DNA of 54,539 nt from Lachnospiraceae bacterium MA2020 (GCA_000746015.1 KN050797.1:1-54539), one strand, 5' to 3'; shown: positions 7,554 to 17,029, counted from the stretch's first letter. Notes: generated by a model from the letters alone, not told the origin. A program made the numbers and translations.

Positions 7554-8402
7554 ATGAGTAAGAAGATAACTCAGTGGCATCCGGCATTCTGCTCTGCAAT
7601 GGAACTTGAATTTATCAAGGAAAAGGGCAAGCTGGAATATGAAAGAGAACATGAGATTAATTCAAAGCCCATAAAAATGGATTTGTTAGTAATCAAAAAG
7701 AAAAGCTCTGAGAATGTAGAAAATGAAATAGGAAGAGATTTCTTTGAACGCTACAACATTTTTGAGTATAAAAATCCTAAGGATGGATTAAATATTGATA
7801 CATTCTTTAAAGTAGTGGCATATGCTTCACTTTATAAAGCAAATGCAAGTGAAGTGAATGGAATTAGAGCTGAAGAGATAACAATAAGCTTTGTAAGAGA
7901 AAGTAAACCCAAAAAACTGTTTTCGATATTGAAGAAGAATGGTGTTGAGATATGCCAGCGATACAAGGGAATATATGATTTGCAAGGATGCCCATTCTTT
8001 AGAGCGCAGATCATTGTATCGTCAGAACTGGATCTTAAAGAGCATCTATGGCTGAAATCACTTACTTCTAAAATGCAGGAAGTTGAAGCAGAAGAACTGA
8101 TAAAACGAACTAAAACGTTGGAGGAAAAAGGTGATAAGGTAAATGCAGATTCTGTAATGCAGATAGCATTGGATGAAAATAGTGTTGTATTTGGAATTGT
8201 GAAGGAGGATAAGCAGATGTGTGAAGCATTAGTTAGACTAATGAAACCAGAATTAGATGCCGCAGTAGGTGCAAAGGAAAAGGAAGGCATTGAGATTCTT
8301 GTGGAAACGATGAGGGATATGGGAGGCACTGATGAAGCAATTGTTGCCAGGCTTATGGAAAAATACAATTTGAAAGAAAAAGATGCAAAAGCATATTTAT
8401 AA
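7554..8402 (+). CDS. PD-(D/E)XK-fold protein of the Lachnospiraceae hypothetical type
   Basis: A 282-residue cytoplasmic protein. The N-terminal half carries EYEREHEI...PIKMDLLVIKK and then NIFEYKNPKDG, so D43, E71 and K73 form a D...E-X-K pattern on neighbouring predicted strands, as in PD-(D/E)XK nucleases. WHPAFCSAMELE at the start is typical of a large group of Clostridia proteins usually left as hypothetical. The C-terminal third is helical (ETMRDMGGTDEAIVARLMEKYNL) and recalls the tails of Rpn-like recombination-promoting nucleases. AAGGAG is about 16 bases before the ATG, with GGGAAC closer, so the ribosome site is not ideal. The gene is monocistronic between the copied promoter and copied hairpin. 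A nuclease role is inferred from the motif only. Confidence 0.65.
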   Translation: MSKKITQWHPAFCSAMELEFIKEKGKLEYEREHEINSKPIKMDLLVIKKKSSENVENEIGRDFFERYNIFEYKNPKDGLNIDTFFKVVAYASLYKANASEVNGIRAEEITISFVRESKPKKLFSILKKNGVEICQRYKGIYDLQGCPFFRAQIIVSSELDLKEHLWLKSLTSKMQEVEAEELIKRTKTLEEKGDKVNADSVMQIALDENSVVFGIVKEDKQMCEALVRLMKPELDAAVGAKEKEGIEILVETMRDMGGTDEAIVARLMEKYNLKEKDAKAYL

Positions 8403-8418
8403 AAAATGATTATAACCC

Positions 8419-8446
8419 CAGCCTATGCAGTAAAATGCGTAGGCTG
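8419..8446 (+). terminator. Repeated hairpin, copy 3
   Basis: Identical to copies 1 and 2 and followed directly by TTTTTTG, so it is the best intrinsic terminator of the set. It lies 17 bases after the stop of the PD-(D/E)XK gene. Confidence 0.8.
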
Positions 8447-8462
8447 TTTTTTGTTCTCTGTT

Positions 8463-8516
8463 TTGTGCACAATAATGCCTTAAATCCATAAATAATTGGA
8501 AAGATTTAGCCGATAA
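8463..8516 (+). promoter_or_regulatory. Sigma-D promoter with upstream palindrome, giant LRR protein
   Basis: TAAA at 8489-8492, 16 bases, then GCCGATAA at 8509-8516, a perfect -10 for sigma-28/sigma-D. The perfect palindrome TTGTGCACAA at 8463-8472 ends 16 bases before the -35, the same distance as at 343-396. Confidence 0.75.
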
Positions 8517-8628
8517 ATTCTTTGAATAGGGGTATTGGTTTGTTTATATCCATGATTTTGTGGTAACTATAGAGTTGGACGCCATGGAAGGTGTCTGGAG
8601 GGTTTTAAGAAAACGGAGATAAGGGAAT

Positions 8629-11600
8629 ATGGCTAAAAAAGTTTTGAAAAAGAAAAAGAAGCATTTAAGACTTAAGAGAGGAGCACGTCGCACCATAGCT
8701 GCATTGCTTATGGTGACGGCTCTTATAGTTGCGGCTATACCTGCGCCATCAGCGCTCGCAGAAGGTGCGCAGTCTGAAAATGAAATGACAAATCCGGATG
8801 AACAGTCTACGGGTGAAGAAACTCTGCTTAATAATTCTCCGGATGATACGAGTAATGGCGGCGGGATGAATGTGCAGGCTGTAGCATTTCCTGTTATCAA
8901 AGGAGAATATCTATATACAACAGATGCTGATGAAACTGTGCTTAAATTTTATATTAGTAATGGAGATAAATTAACACTAAAAGATTACGGTGCTAGTGGG
9001 GCATATGATCTTGTTAATGATCAAGAAACAACTAATTGGGACAAAAGCAGTATTGCCTCGTTTACGTTACCTGCATCTGTAACATGTGAGGGAATGGACT
9101 ATACTGTTATAGCATTAGGTATAAGTAGTGCAACTGATAGTAATGATGTATTGGAGTCGATAAACAATTCAGCAGTGACATCTCTTGAATTGACAGATTA
9201 TGCTTTATGCAATTATACAAAGTTTTCAAATTTTGATTCATTTACGAATATTACCAGCATAGGAGCACATGCTTTTGATGGTTGCAAAAAATTTAGTGGA
9301 AGTAAAATAATCGGAGCAGCTGCAACTCATGTAGGATCATTTGCTTTTAAGGATACAGAAGTGACTTCTATTTCATTCCAAAGTGACAGTGCTTTGGAGG
9401 ATAATGTGGGGGAATATGCATTTTCAGGTGCTAATAGTCTTGTTACGCTAGATATGTCGAACTGTAATTCCCTAACAAGATTTCCAGATAATGCTGCAGA
9501 AGGTTGCTCTTTACTGAAAAATGTCACATTCCCAGCAGAGCGTGAAGGATTTACTATAGGTGATAATGCTTTTAAGGATTGTGTTGTGCTTGAAAGTGTT
9601 ACCCTCCCAGAGGGTCTTGCCACAATTGGTCAAAGTGCGTTTGAAGGTTGTACAGTACTTAATCCTATTAAAATACCTTCTAATGTTTCTGCGATAGGCT
9701 CTAAATGTTTTATGAATTGTGAAAAGCTGACAAAGGTTGAAAACCTTGAGAATACTTCTATTTTAACTCTTGATGCCGATGTTTTTTCAGGCTGTATTGC
9801 TTTAACAGAAATCAAACTTCCTAAAAAAGATGGTGGATCTACTGGAGCAGGAGGAGTTTCGTTAATTAAAACTGGCTCGTTTACTACGAATAAATCATTT
9901 ACATCTTTCGTTGCATATCATAGGCAGCTGGCTGCAGAAACCATGTTGCAAGGATTTACAAAAAATGCTGATGGTTCTTGGAATGAGGTTGATGATTGGT
10001 TTTCGCCAGATGCAAAAATAGAGTATATAGTCGCATATGCGAAAAAAACTGAAGATGCTCCATTAACTAATGATAATAAATCAGATTTATTTTTATATGC
10101 TGAGAAAAAGGGTATTAAGTTTTATGACCTTGACAGCAATGGAACTGAAGATACAGAAGACTATTTTGATGGAACATATAAGGTAGACAATAGCGGAAAT
10201 CTTGTTTATATCAACTATAGTAGATTGACACCTAATGCTGACGGTAAATATGATGTAAAAATACCAACTGATGTACTCGGCAAGACAGTAACGGGGATAG
10301 CTGCAAATGGTGTATTATTCCAAGATAAGAATGACATCAGTAGCGTAACCATACCAGATAACATAAAAATTATAGACAATCTTGCTTTTAATAACTGTGA
10401 AAATTTAGAGAAAGTTACATTTGAAGCAGAAGGAGCTTATGACATAAGTATTGGTGCTTCAGCTTTTAATGGAGTAAAAGATGATGAATTCAGATTCTAT
10501 GGAGACATAGACGAAAGTAATGAGGCATTTAATTATGCAATGTCGAATACTTTAAAGAATGGTGAGTACATTAAATTTGTAAATAAGGATGGCTTGGGTA
10601 CATCGTCAAATCCGTATCTCACAGTTCAGCATAAGGATGATATAGCTGCAACTATAATGGGGAAAACGATAAATGAACCAGCTAATACTCTGATAGATTG
10701 TGATCCACTTTATAGCACAGGTGGATTGGAAGAAGTTGTGATTCCATCAGGAATAGAGTATTTAGGCAAGATGTTCCAAAAATTTGGCTATGACGATCCG
10801 GAAACGGCAGTAAATGGAACACAGAATCAGACATTTAAGAGTATAACTGCTGAAAAGCTTCGTTACATATCAGATTTTGAATTTGGCGGCAATAGTGGTT
10901 TGGGAGAAAATGGTGCTAAAGTCAGCATAACTCTCACCGATGATGCCATAGTCGGCTATGCACCTTTCTGGTACTGTACGAGCTTAAAGAACGCAGATTT
11001 TACCGGTGGTGTTGATGGATTTTCATCAGCTGATGGAGCTCTTTACAAAAATTCAGGTGCTACAGTTCATGAATGTCTGCCGGGCAATACTACTTATGTT
11101 GCTCCAAGTACAGTAACTGAATTGGAGAAGTATTCATTTGCAGGAAAGTATAAGAATTTTGAATTGGCTAATCTTGAAAAATCAAATCTTACGCAGATTC
11201 CGGAAATGTGCTTCTACTATAATGATACATTGGAGGCTGTTTATACAAATCCTGGCTTGCAGTTTGTACAGGATAAGGCCTATACAAAGAGTGAGGCATA
11301 TTCTACACAGACAATATTGACACGTTATCCTTCTAAAGAGGTAACTTGTGTAGGTAACCCGTATGAAGGAATTGACACTGCATATTCGGCTACAATTAAG
11401 GGCTATAAAGATGGAAATATGTATGTGTGGTATAAGGGTGTGACTGCAAATGGAAAGAAGATTAACTGGGAAGATTTTTCAAATCGTCAGATTGAAGATT
11501 GTAAAGTAGAGTACAAGGAGAATTACTTATATACAGGTAATCCTATAACTCTTGATCCGGAAGATCCGACAAGTGAGTCATACTTGAAAGTTACTTATGA

Positions 11601-14349
11601 TAAGAATGGAAACTTTACAGACGTACTTGAGTATGATAGTGCAGGTAAGAAGGACTATACATTGCAGTATTATGGAAATACTGTAATGCCTGGTACAGTT
11701 TCAGTTGATATCATCGGTACTGGAGATTATAACGGAACAAAATCAATTTATTATACAATTGTTTCTACCAAGGATGATGACGAGAGTAAGCCACAGCTTT
11801 CAGCAAACTGCATAATTGAACCGAATCCGGTTACAAAGTATTTAGCTGATGGCTCTGCTATGTTGACAAAAGGTAAGGATTTCAATCTTTACACCACAGA
11901 TGATAAGACAGTTGTAGATACAAATGACTATACTCTGAGTGGATACTACATGGATGAACAGTGCACAAAGAGTGCTAGTTCATTGTCTGCAGCGGGAACC
12001 TATTACTTTAAGGTAAGTGCAACTAAGGATAGTAAATATGGTGGTTACATTGTCGGAACTCTTGAGGTTAAATCCGGTGCGCAACCTGATCCAGATGAGC
12101 CTACTGACGATGATTCCAGCAAAACTCAACTCTCCGCCAACTGCTACATCGATCCTTCACCTGTAACAAAGAAGCTTACGAGCAAGGTTACGAATGCGGC
12201 GCTGGTTAAGGGCTCTGACTTTAATGTTTATACTACTTCAAACAATCGTCTGATAGCTCCTAAGGAGTACGAGCTTGAAGGATATTATTCGGATGAAGCA
12301 TGTACTGATAAGATTCAGATACCGGCAAAGGTTGGTACATTCTACTTCAAGGTTGTGGCTAAATCGACAAAGTATGGCGGCTATATAGTGGGAACGCTCA
12401 TTGTAACAGACACATCAGGTGATGATGCGGCGAGAAAACAGCTTTCAGCAAACTGCTACATCAGCCCGGTGCCTGTCAAGAAGGTACAGGAGAAGTCAAG
12501 TGATACTGTGCCGGTTATCAAGGGAACGGATTTCAATCTCTATACGATTCCGGAAAACACACTTGTGCCTCCGACAGAGTACTCATTGGCAGCATACTAT
12601 CGCGATGATGCGGCAACTGACCAGATACCTATTCCGTCTTCACCGGGAACTTATTACTTCAAAGTAGTTGCTAATTCTACAGTATTTGGTGGATATACGA
12701 TAGGGCAGATGGTTGTTACATTGCAGGAGGAAGAAGATGAGGATGCAGGCAAGCTCTCACTTTCAGAAAACTGCTATGCTAATCCTTCTATAATTAAGAA
12801 GAACAGTAACGGACGTTCTTCAGTTGCGGTAACTAAGGGTACGGATTTCAATCTGTATCTGGTATCAAATAATAAACTTGTGCCAACATCTGAGTATGAG
12901 GTTACAGGCTATACCGATGCAAGCGGAACTCCTGTCACAGTTCCTTCAGCTACAGGAAGCTACTATGTACTTGTAAGTGCAAAGAAGGGCTCGACTAAAT
13001 TTAGGGGAACGATAAGTCTTGTATTGCAGCTGTCAAATACTGTTGAGGGTACGCTGTCGATCAATGCGATACCTGATCAGTACTGGACAGGATCTGAGAT
13101 CAAGCCTAATCTTACGGTTTACTCGACTAATGATGGCTCGAAGAAGCTTACCCTTGGCACGGACTATACTTCGACGTACTCAAATAATATTAATCCGGGT
13201 GCGGCAAAGGTAGAAGTAAACGGACTTTCAAGCTACAGCGGACAGAGTGCTGCTACAGTATATTCGATACTTAAGTCTATTGAAAACTGTGATATCGAAG
13301 CAAACAATACCGAGTATACGGGAAATGCTACAACTCCGACAGTAACAGTTACTGATGGCGGCAAGCAGCTCAAGCAGGGTACTGATTTCGTTATTACAAA
13401 GATAGACAATAATGTAAAGATCAATAAGAAGAAGGGCAAGGTATTTATCAAGGGAATTGGCTATTATTATGGTACTAACTCGGCCAAGTTCTCAGTACTT
13501 AAAACTTACTCATCAAGTTCAAGCTCATCAAGTTCAAGCTCTTCATCTAAGTCGTCGTCATCGAGTTCGTCATCGTCTGCGGCTGATTCAAACTCAAGCA
13601 CACCGGCAGCTTCGACAAGCTCAAATGGTGCGACAACTGAGACATCAAATGTAACTACACCGACCAATGCATCTGAAAGCAATGGAAATGGCTATGTCAA
13701 CACAGGTACAGCTACACCTGTAGATACAGGCAATTCCGGACTTGATAATACTACAGCTACGATTAACGGCTCAACCGACAATTATGTAGTAAAGATCACT
13801 AAGTCTGATTTTGCAGATGCTGAGTTTAGGACGGCGCTTCTCGATGAATATGGAAACATTGATGCGCTGAGATACTATGCAATGGATATCAGTCTCTACG
13901 ATGAGACGGGTACAACTATGATCGAAGATCCTCAAGGCGTTTCTGTAACGCTTACAGTACCGCTTCCGGATGAGCTTGCTCTGTATGGAGGAAATAACCA
14001 GGCAGCGGCAGTAGATCACTCAGGAAAGCTTGAGAATCTTTCGACAAGATTTACATCAATCGATGGAAGACCATGTGCAAGCTTCACAGCAACACACTTC
14101 TCAACCTATGGCTTCTATGTTGATACAAATAACCTGTCAGCAGGCAATTCGCTCGATTCGACACCGAAGACGGCGGATCCTATAAATCCTAAGTGGTTCC
14201 TGTCACTTGGACTTGCGGCATTGTCGGTATTCCTTTTCCTTAAGAAAGATCCGATACCGCAGCCGGCAAAAGCTGTAGTGAAAGTACCGGTAGACAACAG
14301 ACCTGCAGCTCCGAGAATTAACCCAAGTCAGAGGACACGCATGAGGTAG
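8629..14349 (+). CDS. Giant BspA-type leucine-rich repeat surface protein with C-terminal anchor
   Basis: A 1906-residue protein. Residues 1-45 form a long basic signal peptide (KKVLKKKKKHLRLKRGARR, hydrophobic core, ALA). BspA/LRR_5 repeats (F.GC..L..V.LP..L..IG..AF) run from about 90 to 900. An Ig-like unit follows near 960-1045, then four copies of a unit of about 105 residues starting near 1056, 1166, 1270 and 1376 (LSANC.I.P.PV.K...KG.DFN.Y). Two more Ig-like units reach about 1625, then a poly-Ser tract (1627-1650) and an S/T-rich spacer. A folded domain at about 1710-1820 precedes TPKTAD (about 1845-1850), a hydrophobic helix and a basic tail. This resembles a sortase signal with A in place of G. 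A host or fibre adhesin is likely. The next gene starts 5 bases after the stop. Confidence 0.82.
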   Translation: MAKKVLKKKKKHLRLKRGARRTIAALLMVTALIVAAIPAPSALAEGAQSENEMTNPDEQSTGEETLLNNSPDDTSNGGGMNVQAVAFPVIKGEYLYTTDADETVLKFYISNGDKLTLKDYGASGAYDLVNDQETTNWDKSSIASFTLPASVTCEGMDYTVIALGISSATDSNDVLESINNSAVTSLELTDYALCNYTKFSNFDSFTNITSIGAHAFDGCKKFSGSKIIGAAATHVGSFAFKDTEVTSISFQSDSALEDNVGEYAFSGANSLVTLDMSNCNSLTRFPDNAAEGCSLLKNVTFPAEREGFTIGDNAFKDCVVLESVTLPEGLATIGQSAFEGCTVLNPIKIPSNVSAIGSKCFMNCEKLTKVENLENTSILTLDADVFSGCIALTEIKLPKKDGGSTGAGGVSLIKTGSFTTNKSFTSFVAYHRQLAAETMLQGFTKNADGSWNEVDDWFSPDAKIEYIVAYAKKTEDAPLTNDNKSDLFLYAEKKGIKFYDLDSNGTEDTEDYFDGTYKVDNSGNLVYINYSRLTPNADGKYDVKIPTDVLGKTVTGIAANGVLFQDKNDISSVTIPDNIKIIDNLAFNNCENLEKVTFEAEGAYDISIGASAFNGVKDDEFRFYGDIDESNEAFNYAMSNTLKNGEYIKFVNKDGLGTSSNPYLTVQHKDDIAATIMGKTINEPANTLIDCDPLYSTGGLEEVVIPSGIEYLGKMFQKFGYDDPETAVNGTQNQTFKSITAEKLRYISDFEFGGNSGLGENGAKVSITLTDDAIVGYAPFWYCTSLKNADFTGGVDGFSSADGALYKNSGATVHECLPGNTTYVAPSTVTELEKYSFAGKYKNFELANLEKSNLTQIPEMCFYYNDTLEAVYTNPGLQFVQDKAYTKSEAYSTQTILTRYPSKEVTCVGNPYEGIDTAYSATIKGYKDGNMYVWYKGVTANGKKINWEDFSNRQIEDCKVEYKENYLYTGNPITLDPEDPTSESYLKVTYDKNGNFTDVLEYDSAGKKDYTLQYYGNTVMPGTVSVDIIGTGDYNGTKSIYYTIVSTKDDDESKPQLSANCIIEPNPVTKYLADGSAMLTKGKDFNLYTTDDKTVVDTNDYTLSGYYMDEQCTKSASSLSAAGTYYFKVSATKDSKYGGYIVGTLEVKSGAQPDPDEPTDDDSSKTQLSANCYIDPSPVTKKLTSKVTNAALVKGSDFNVYTTSNNRLIAPKEYELEGYYSDEACTDKIQIPAKVGTFYFKVVAKSTKYGGYIVGTLIVTDTSGDDAARKQLSANCYISPVPVKKVQEKSSDTVPVIKGTDFNLYTIPENTLVPPTEYSLAAYYRDDAATDQIPIPSSPGTYYFKVVANSTVFGGYTIGQMVVTLQEEEDEDAGKLSLSENCYANPSIIKKNSNGRSSVAVTKGTDFNLYLVSNNKLVPTSEYEVTGYTDASGTPVTVPSATGSYYVLVSAKKGSTKFRGTISLVLQLSNTVEGTLSINAIPDQYWTGSEIKPNLTVYSTNDGSKKLTLGTDYTSTYSNNINPGAAKVEVNGLSSYSGQSAATVYSILKSIENCDIEANNTEYTGNATTPTVTVTDGGKQLKQGTDFVITKIDNNVKINKKKGKVFIKGIGYYYGTNSAKFSVLKTYSSSSSSSSSSSSSKSSSSSSSSSAADSNSSTPAASTSSNGATTETSNVTTPTNASESNGNGYVNTGTATPVDTGNSGLDNTTATINGSTDNYVVKITKSDFADAEFRTALLDEYGNIDALRYYAMDISLYDETGTTMIEDPQGVSVTLTVPLPDELALYGGNNQAAAVDHSGKLENLSTRFTSIDGRPCASFTATHFSTYGFYVDTNNLSAGNSLDSTPKTADPINPKWFLSLGLAALSVFLFLKKDPIPQPAKAVVKVPVDNRPAAPRINPSQRTRMR

Positions 14350-14353
14350 ACAG

Positions 14354-15616
14354 ATGAAAAGGACTTTATGTATAATTGCTGCGGCGCTTCTCATGGTGGG
14401 AGCGCTGAGCATACTATTGGTAGCCCCGGGGACTTCTGAGGCTGAGAGTTCTATGACTATTGAGGATGGCGTACTTGTCCGGTACGCCATTTCTAATAAT
14501 GATACAAGCGTCAATATCCCGGCAACTGTCAGGGAGATTGGCGATGAAGTATTTATGAATGCAAAGTCTTTGGAGGCCATCGGGATACCGTCTTCGGTCA
14601 AAAAGATTGGAAAGAGAGCGTTTTACGGCTGCTCAGGACTTACTCATGTGACTATCCAAAATGGTACTGAGAGCATAGGAGAGAGCGCTTTTGCGATGTG
14701 CTCGCGCCTTTCGCTCCTTTCGCTTCCTACCACGCTTACAGAGGTGGGAGATGGAGCATTTGCGGGGGATGTTGCGCTCGATAGTGTCATATTGGCTACG
14801 CCAAATCCATACTTTTTCTTAAATGAAAATGTCCTTTATAACATGAATTCTACAAGACTTGTCTCTTATATTGCAGGCAGGACTGATGCGGATTTCGTGA
14901 TGCCGGTTTCGGTAAAGACGATACAGCCATATGCGTTTTGGGGCAGTGAGCATATGAAAAGCGCATATGTTTCCAATGGAGTAGAGACTATTGAGTCCTT
15001 TGCTTTTTGCAACGCTGCAGGACTTGAAAGCATTTATATACCGAATTCTGTGAAAAGTATAGAGGCTTATGCGTTTAGGGATTGCAGGAATCTCAAGTAT
15101 GTTGCGATTGAAAATGGTGCCTGTGACATTGATCCGGCAGCTTTTGACGGCTGCGCAGAGGGACTTGAGCCTGAGTTTGATGTGAACAAGTCTGCATTCA
15201 GAACTAATGCAGGAAGGTTTGCTGTCAAGAAAACAGCGTCCGGGAATAAGATCGTCTCTGGAAATGAAGCCAAGAAGATCAATAATAAGAAGAATGGTGC
15301 AGAAGAAGCTAAGACGGAATCTGATAAGAATGGTGATACCGGGTCTGCTTTATCGAGCGTCAGTGGAAATGGAAAGAGTGTTGGTACTGTCGAAAATGGC
15401 GGTTCACTTGTCGTAAACTCGGTATGGGGGACCAAAGCTCCGTACAAACCTGTTGACAGGGAGCACCCAAAGGGAATAGTGGGTGCTGGAAAGATTGTTG
15501 GAGGTTCAGCATTTATCATTCCTACGGACAATTATAATTCTTTTTCGGGCAATGAAAAAAAGGAAAAGAATACCGGGAAAAATACAGTGTCATACAATGT
15601 AACGTATGAAAGGTAA
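14354..15616 (+). CDS. Secreted BspA-type leucine-rich repeat protein
   Basis: A 420-residue protein with a signal peptide at 1-30 (MKRTLCIIAAALLMVGAL...SEA). LRR_5 repeats fill about 40-270, for example IPSSVKKIGKRAFYGCSGLTHV and IPNSVKSIEAYAFRDC. The last 140 residues are low-complexity, rich in S, G, N and K with several VSGN and SGNE steps, and show no sorting motif or membrane helix. It starts 5 bases after the giant LRR protein ends, so the two are surely one transcript and probably work together outside the cell. No strong hairpin follows; the convergent gene ends 15 bases away. Confidence 0.8.
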   Translation: MKRTLCIIAAALLMVGALSILLVAPGTSEAESSMTIEDGVLVRYAISNNDTSVNIPATVREIGDEVFMNAKSLEAIGIPSSVKKIGKRAFYGCSGLTHVTIQNGTESIGESAFAMCSRLSLLSLPTTLTEVGDGAFAGDVALDSVILATPNPYFFLNENVLYNMNSTRLVSYIAGRTDADFVMPVSVKTIQPYAFWGSEHMKSAYVSNGVETIESFAFCNAAGLESIYIPNSVKSIEAYAFRDCRNLKYVAIENGACDIDPAAFDGCAEGLEPEFDVNKSAFRTNAGRFAVKKTASGNKIVSGNEAKKINNKKNGAEEAKTESDKNGDTGSALSSVSGNGKSVGTVENGGSLVVNSVWGTKAPYKPVDREHPKGIVGAGKIVGGSAFIIPTDNYNSFSGNEKKEKNTGKNTVSYNVTYER

Positions 15617-15630
15617 TTTTTGCAGCACAT

Positions 15631-17004
15631 TTATATGATTATTCCATCTTTTTTCAAGCAGGCTGAGAGCTTTCCTTTCAGCCTGTTTTTTATGTTTTCA
15701 TCTAAGGCTGAGAGGTCTGCGAGTATGTAGTCAAACTTTCCGAGCAAAGTGTAATCGTACTCAAGGATGTTGTCGCAGATTATATGTCTGGAATTTTTTG
15801 CGAGCATGGCTATGAAAGGTACTTCTTCTATACCTGTAACATCAGCATTAGGGTACAAGTATTTAATCTGGCTGAGTGTGGCACCCATACCACAGCCTAC
15901 CTCGAGTATCCTAAATGATGCATTGTGATCAGTTTCGCATGACTCTAGCTTTTCTATGGCATCTTCATCGCCGATGATATAGCACCATATATCAAAGCCC
16001 CATTTATCTATGAATTTTTGGCGGCTTTCTACCATGGTCTTATTTTCTTTATCAAAGCCTTCTCCACCTTTATGATAGATCAATGAATTGTGCACAAGGT
16101 ATTCTTTCCAGCCGGCAGCATTAATGCGAATGCCGAGGTCATCATCCTCAAAGTAGGCAGGTGAAAAAAGCTCATCAAAGATCATGGTGTGATCTTCATC
16201 ATAAAGTTCTACGCTTTGGCAAGCTTCACGCCTTATGAGCAGCGCAAAGCCTGTCAGGCGGGCGCGTGCTTCCAATGGATTTTCGGAGGGGAGATTGATA
16301 GTTTGTGCTGATTTTAAGCATCCTTTGATAGTATTGTCAGGAACAGGGATTGTCTGTGACATAGCATTGTTTGAGACGCCGCTTACCATACCGGTATCAG
16401 GAGAATCATAGAGAGCAAGCTTTAAATATAGAAGTGATGCAGGCATAAGTACTGCATCATTATTTAAAAAGAAAACGTCATTTTCTTTATTGCAGAGTGA
16501 GTAGCCTATATTGCAGCCTTTTGAGAAGCCGAGGTTCTCTTTTGAACCATAATATATGATACCTTTCTGCTCTGCAAGCCATTCACTGACACCATCTGTC
16601 GAAGCGTTGTCCACGACAACTATCTCGGTATGCATAGGATCTGTATATGCGCGCACGCTTTTTAAGCATTCTTTCATTATTTCAATATCGTTATATGAAA
16701 GAATGACAATAGAAGTATCGCGCACAGAAAACTTCTTATATTTACCAAGCTCAGATAGAGCATTTACTATAGCAGAAACTATCTCTGAATCTTCATCTTT
16801 ATCTTCGCAGCAATAATAAGCGTGCTGGAGGCATATATATGCCTGATCGATATTTTTTGTGAAATAATAAAGCCCCAGCATGAGATAAAGCTCAGCGTTA
16901 AATGGATTGACCTCGAGCCCCTTTCTTATTGCGTCAAATTCATTGGAGTAACAGCCGTTTTGCTCACATTCAGTTGCGTATTGGATGATTTCTGATATAG
17001 ACAT
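15631..17004 (-). CDS. Family 2 glycosyltransferase fused to a SAM methyltransferase domain
   Basis: A 457-residue protein in three parts. Residues 1-85 are TPR-like helices (NPFNAELYLMLGLYYF). About 95-330 is a GT2 (GT-A) domain with TSIVILSYND, VVVDNASTDG, KENLGFSKGCNIGY, the metal-binding type FLNNDAVL and a late acidic block AYFEDDDLGIR. From about 365 to the end is a class I methyltransferase start with ILEVGCGMGATL and DYILADLS; it stops at about 90 residues, short for the fold. Such GT2-methyltransferase fusions modify surface glycans or flagellin in Clostridia; the acceptor cannot be read here. AAGGAA lies upstream of the ATG. It is convergent with the LRR pair and has its own promoter. 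Confidence 0.8.
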   Translation of the reverse strand: MSISEIIQYATECEQNGCYSNEFDAIRKGLEVNPFNAELYLMLGLYYFTKNIDQAYICLQHAYYCCEDKDEDSEIVSAIVNALSELGKYKKFSVRDTSIVILSYNDIEIMKECLKSVRAYTDPMHTEIVVVDNASTDGVSEWLAEQKGIIYYGSKENLGFSKGCNIGYSLCNKENDVFFLNNDAVLMPASLLYLKLALYDSPDTGMVSGVSNNAMSQTIPVPDNTIKGCLKSAQTINLPSENPLEARARLTGFALLIRREACQSVELYDEDHTMIFDELFSPAYFEDDDLGIRINAAGWKEYLVHNSLIYHKGGEGFDKENKTMVESRQKFIDKWGFDIWCYIIGDEDAIEKLESCETDHNASFRILEVGCGMGATLSQIKYLYPNADVTGIEEVPFIAMLAKNSRHIICDNILEYDYTLLGKFDYILADLSALDENIKNRLKGKLSACLKKDGIII

Positions 17005-17029
17005 AAGACGTTAGATTCCTTTTTAAAAA

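Noticed and set aside
8544-8900. Minus-strand open frame of 118 codons over the start of the giant LRR gene
   Set aside because: It covers the promoter leader and signal peptide of the real gene and resembles no protein I know.
13507-13580. Poly-Ser tract read as a CRISPR-like or mobile repeat
   Set aside because: The repeats are in frame, code only for serine and have no spacers; it is a protein linker. No CRISPR array was seen anywhere in the window.
300-15620. Prophage or conjugative element
   Set aside because: Apart from the partial transposase at the left edge there are no integrase, portal, capsid, relaxase or replication genes.
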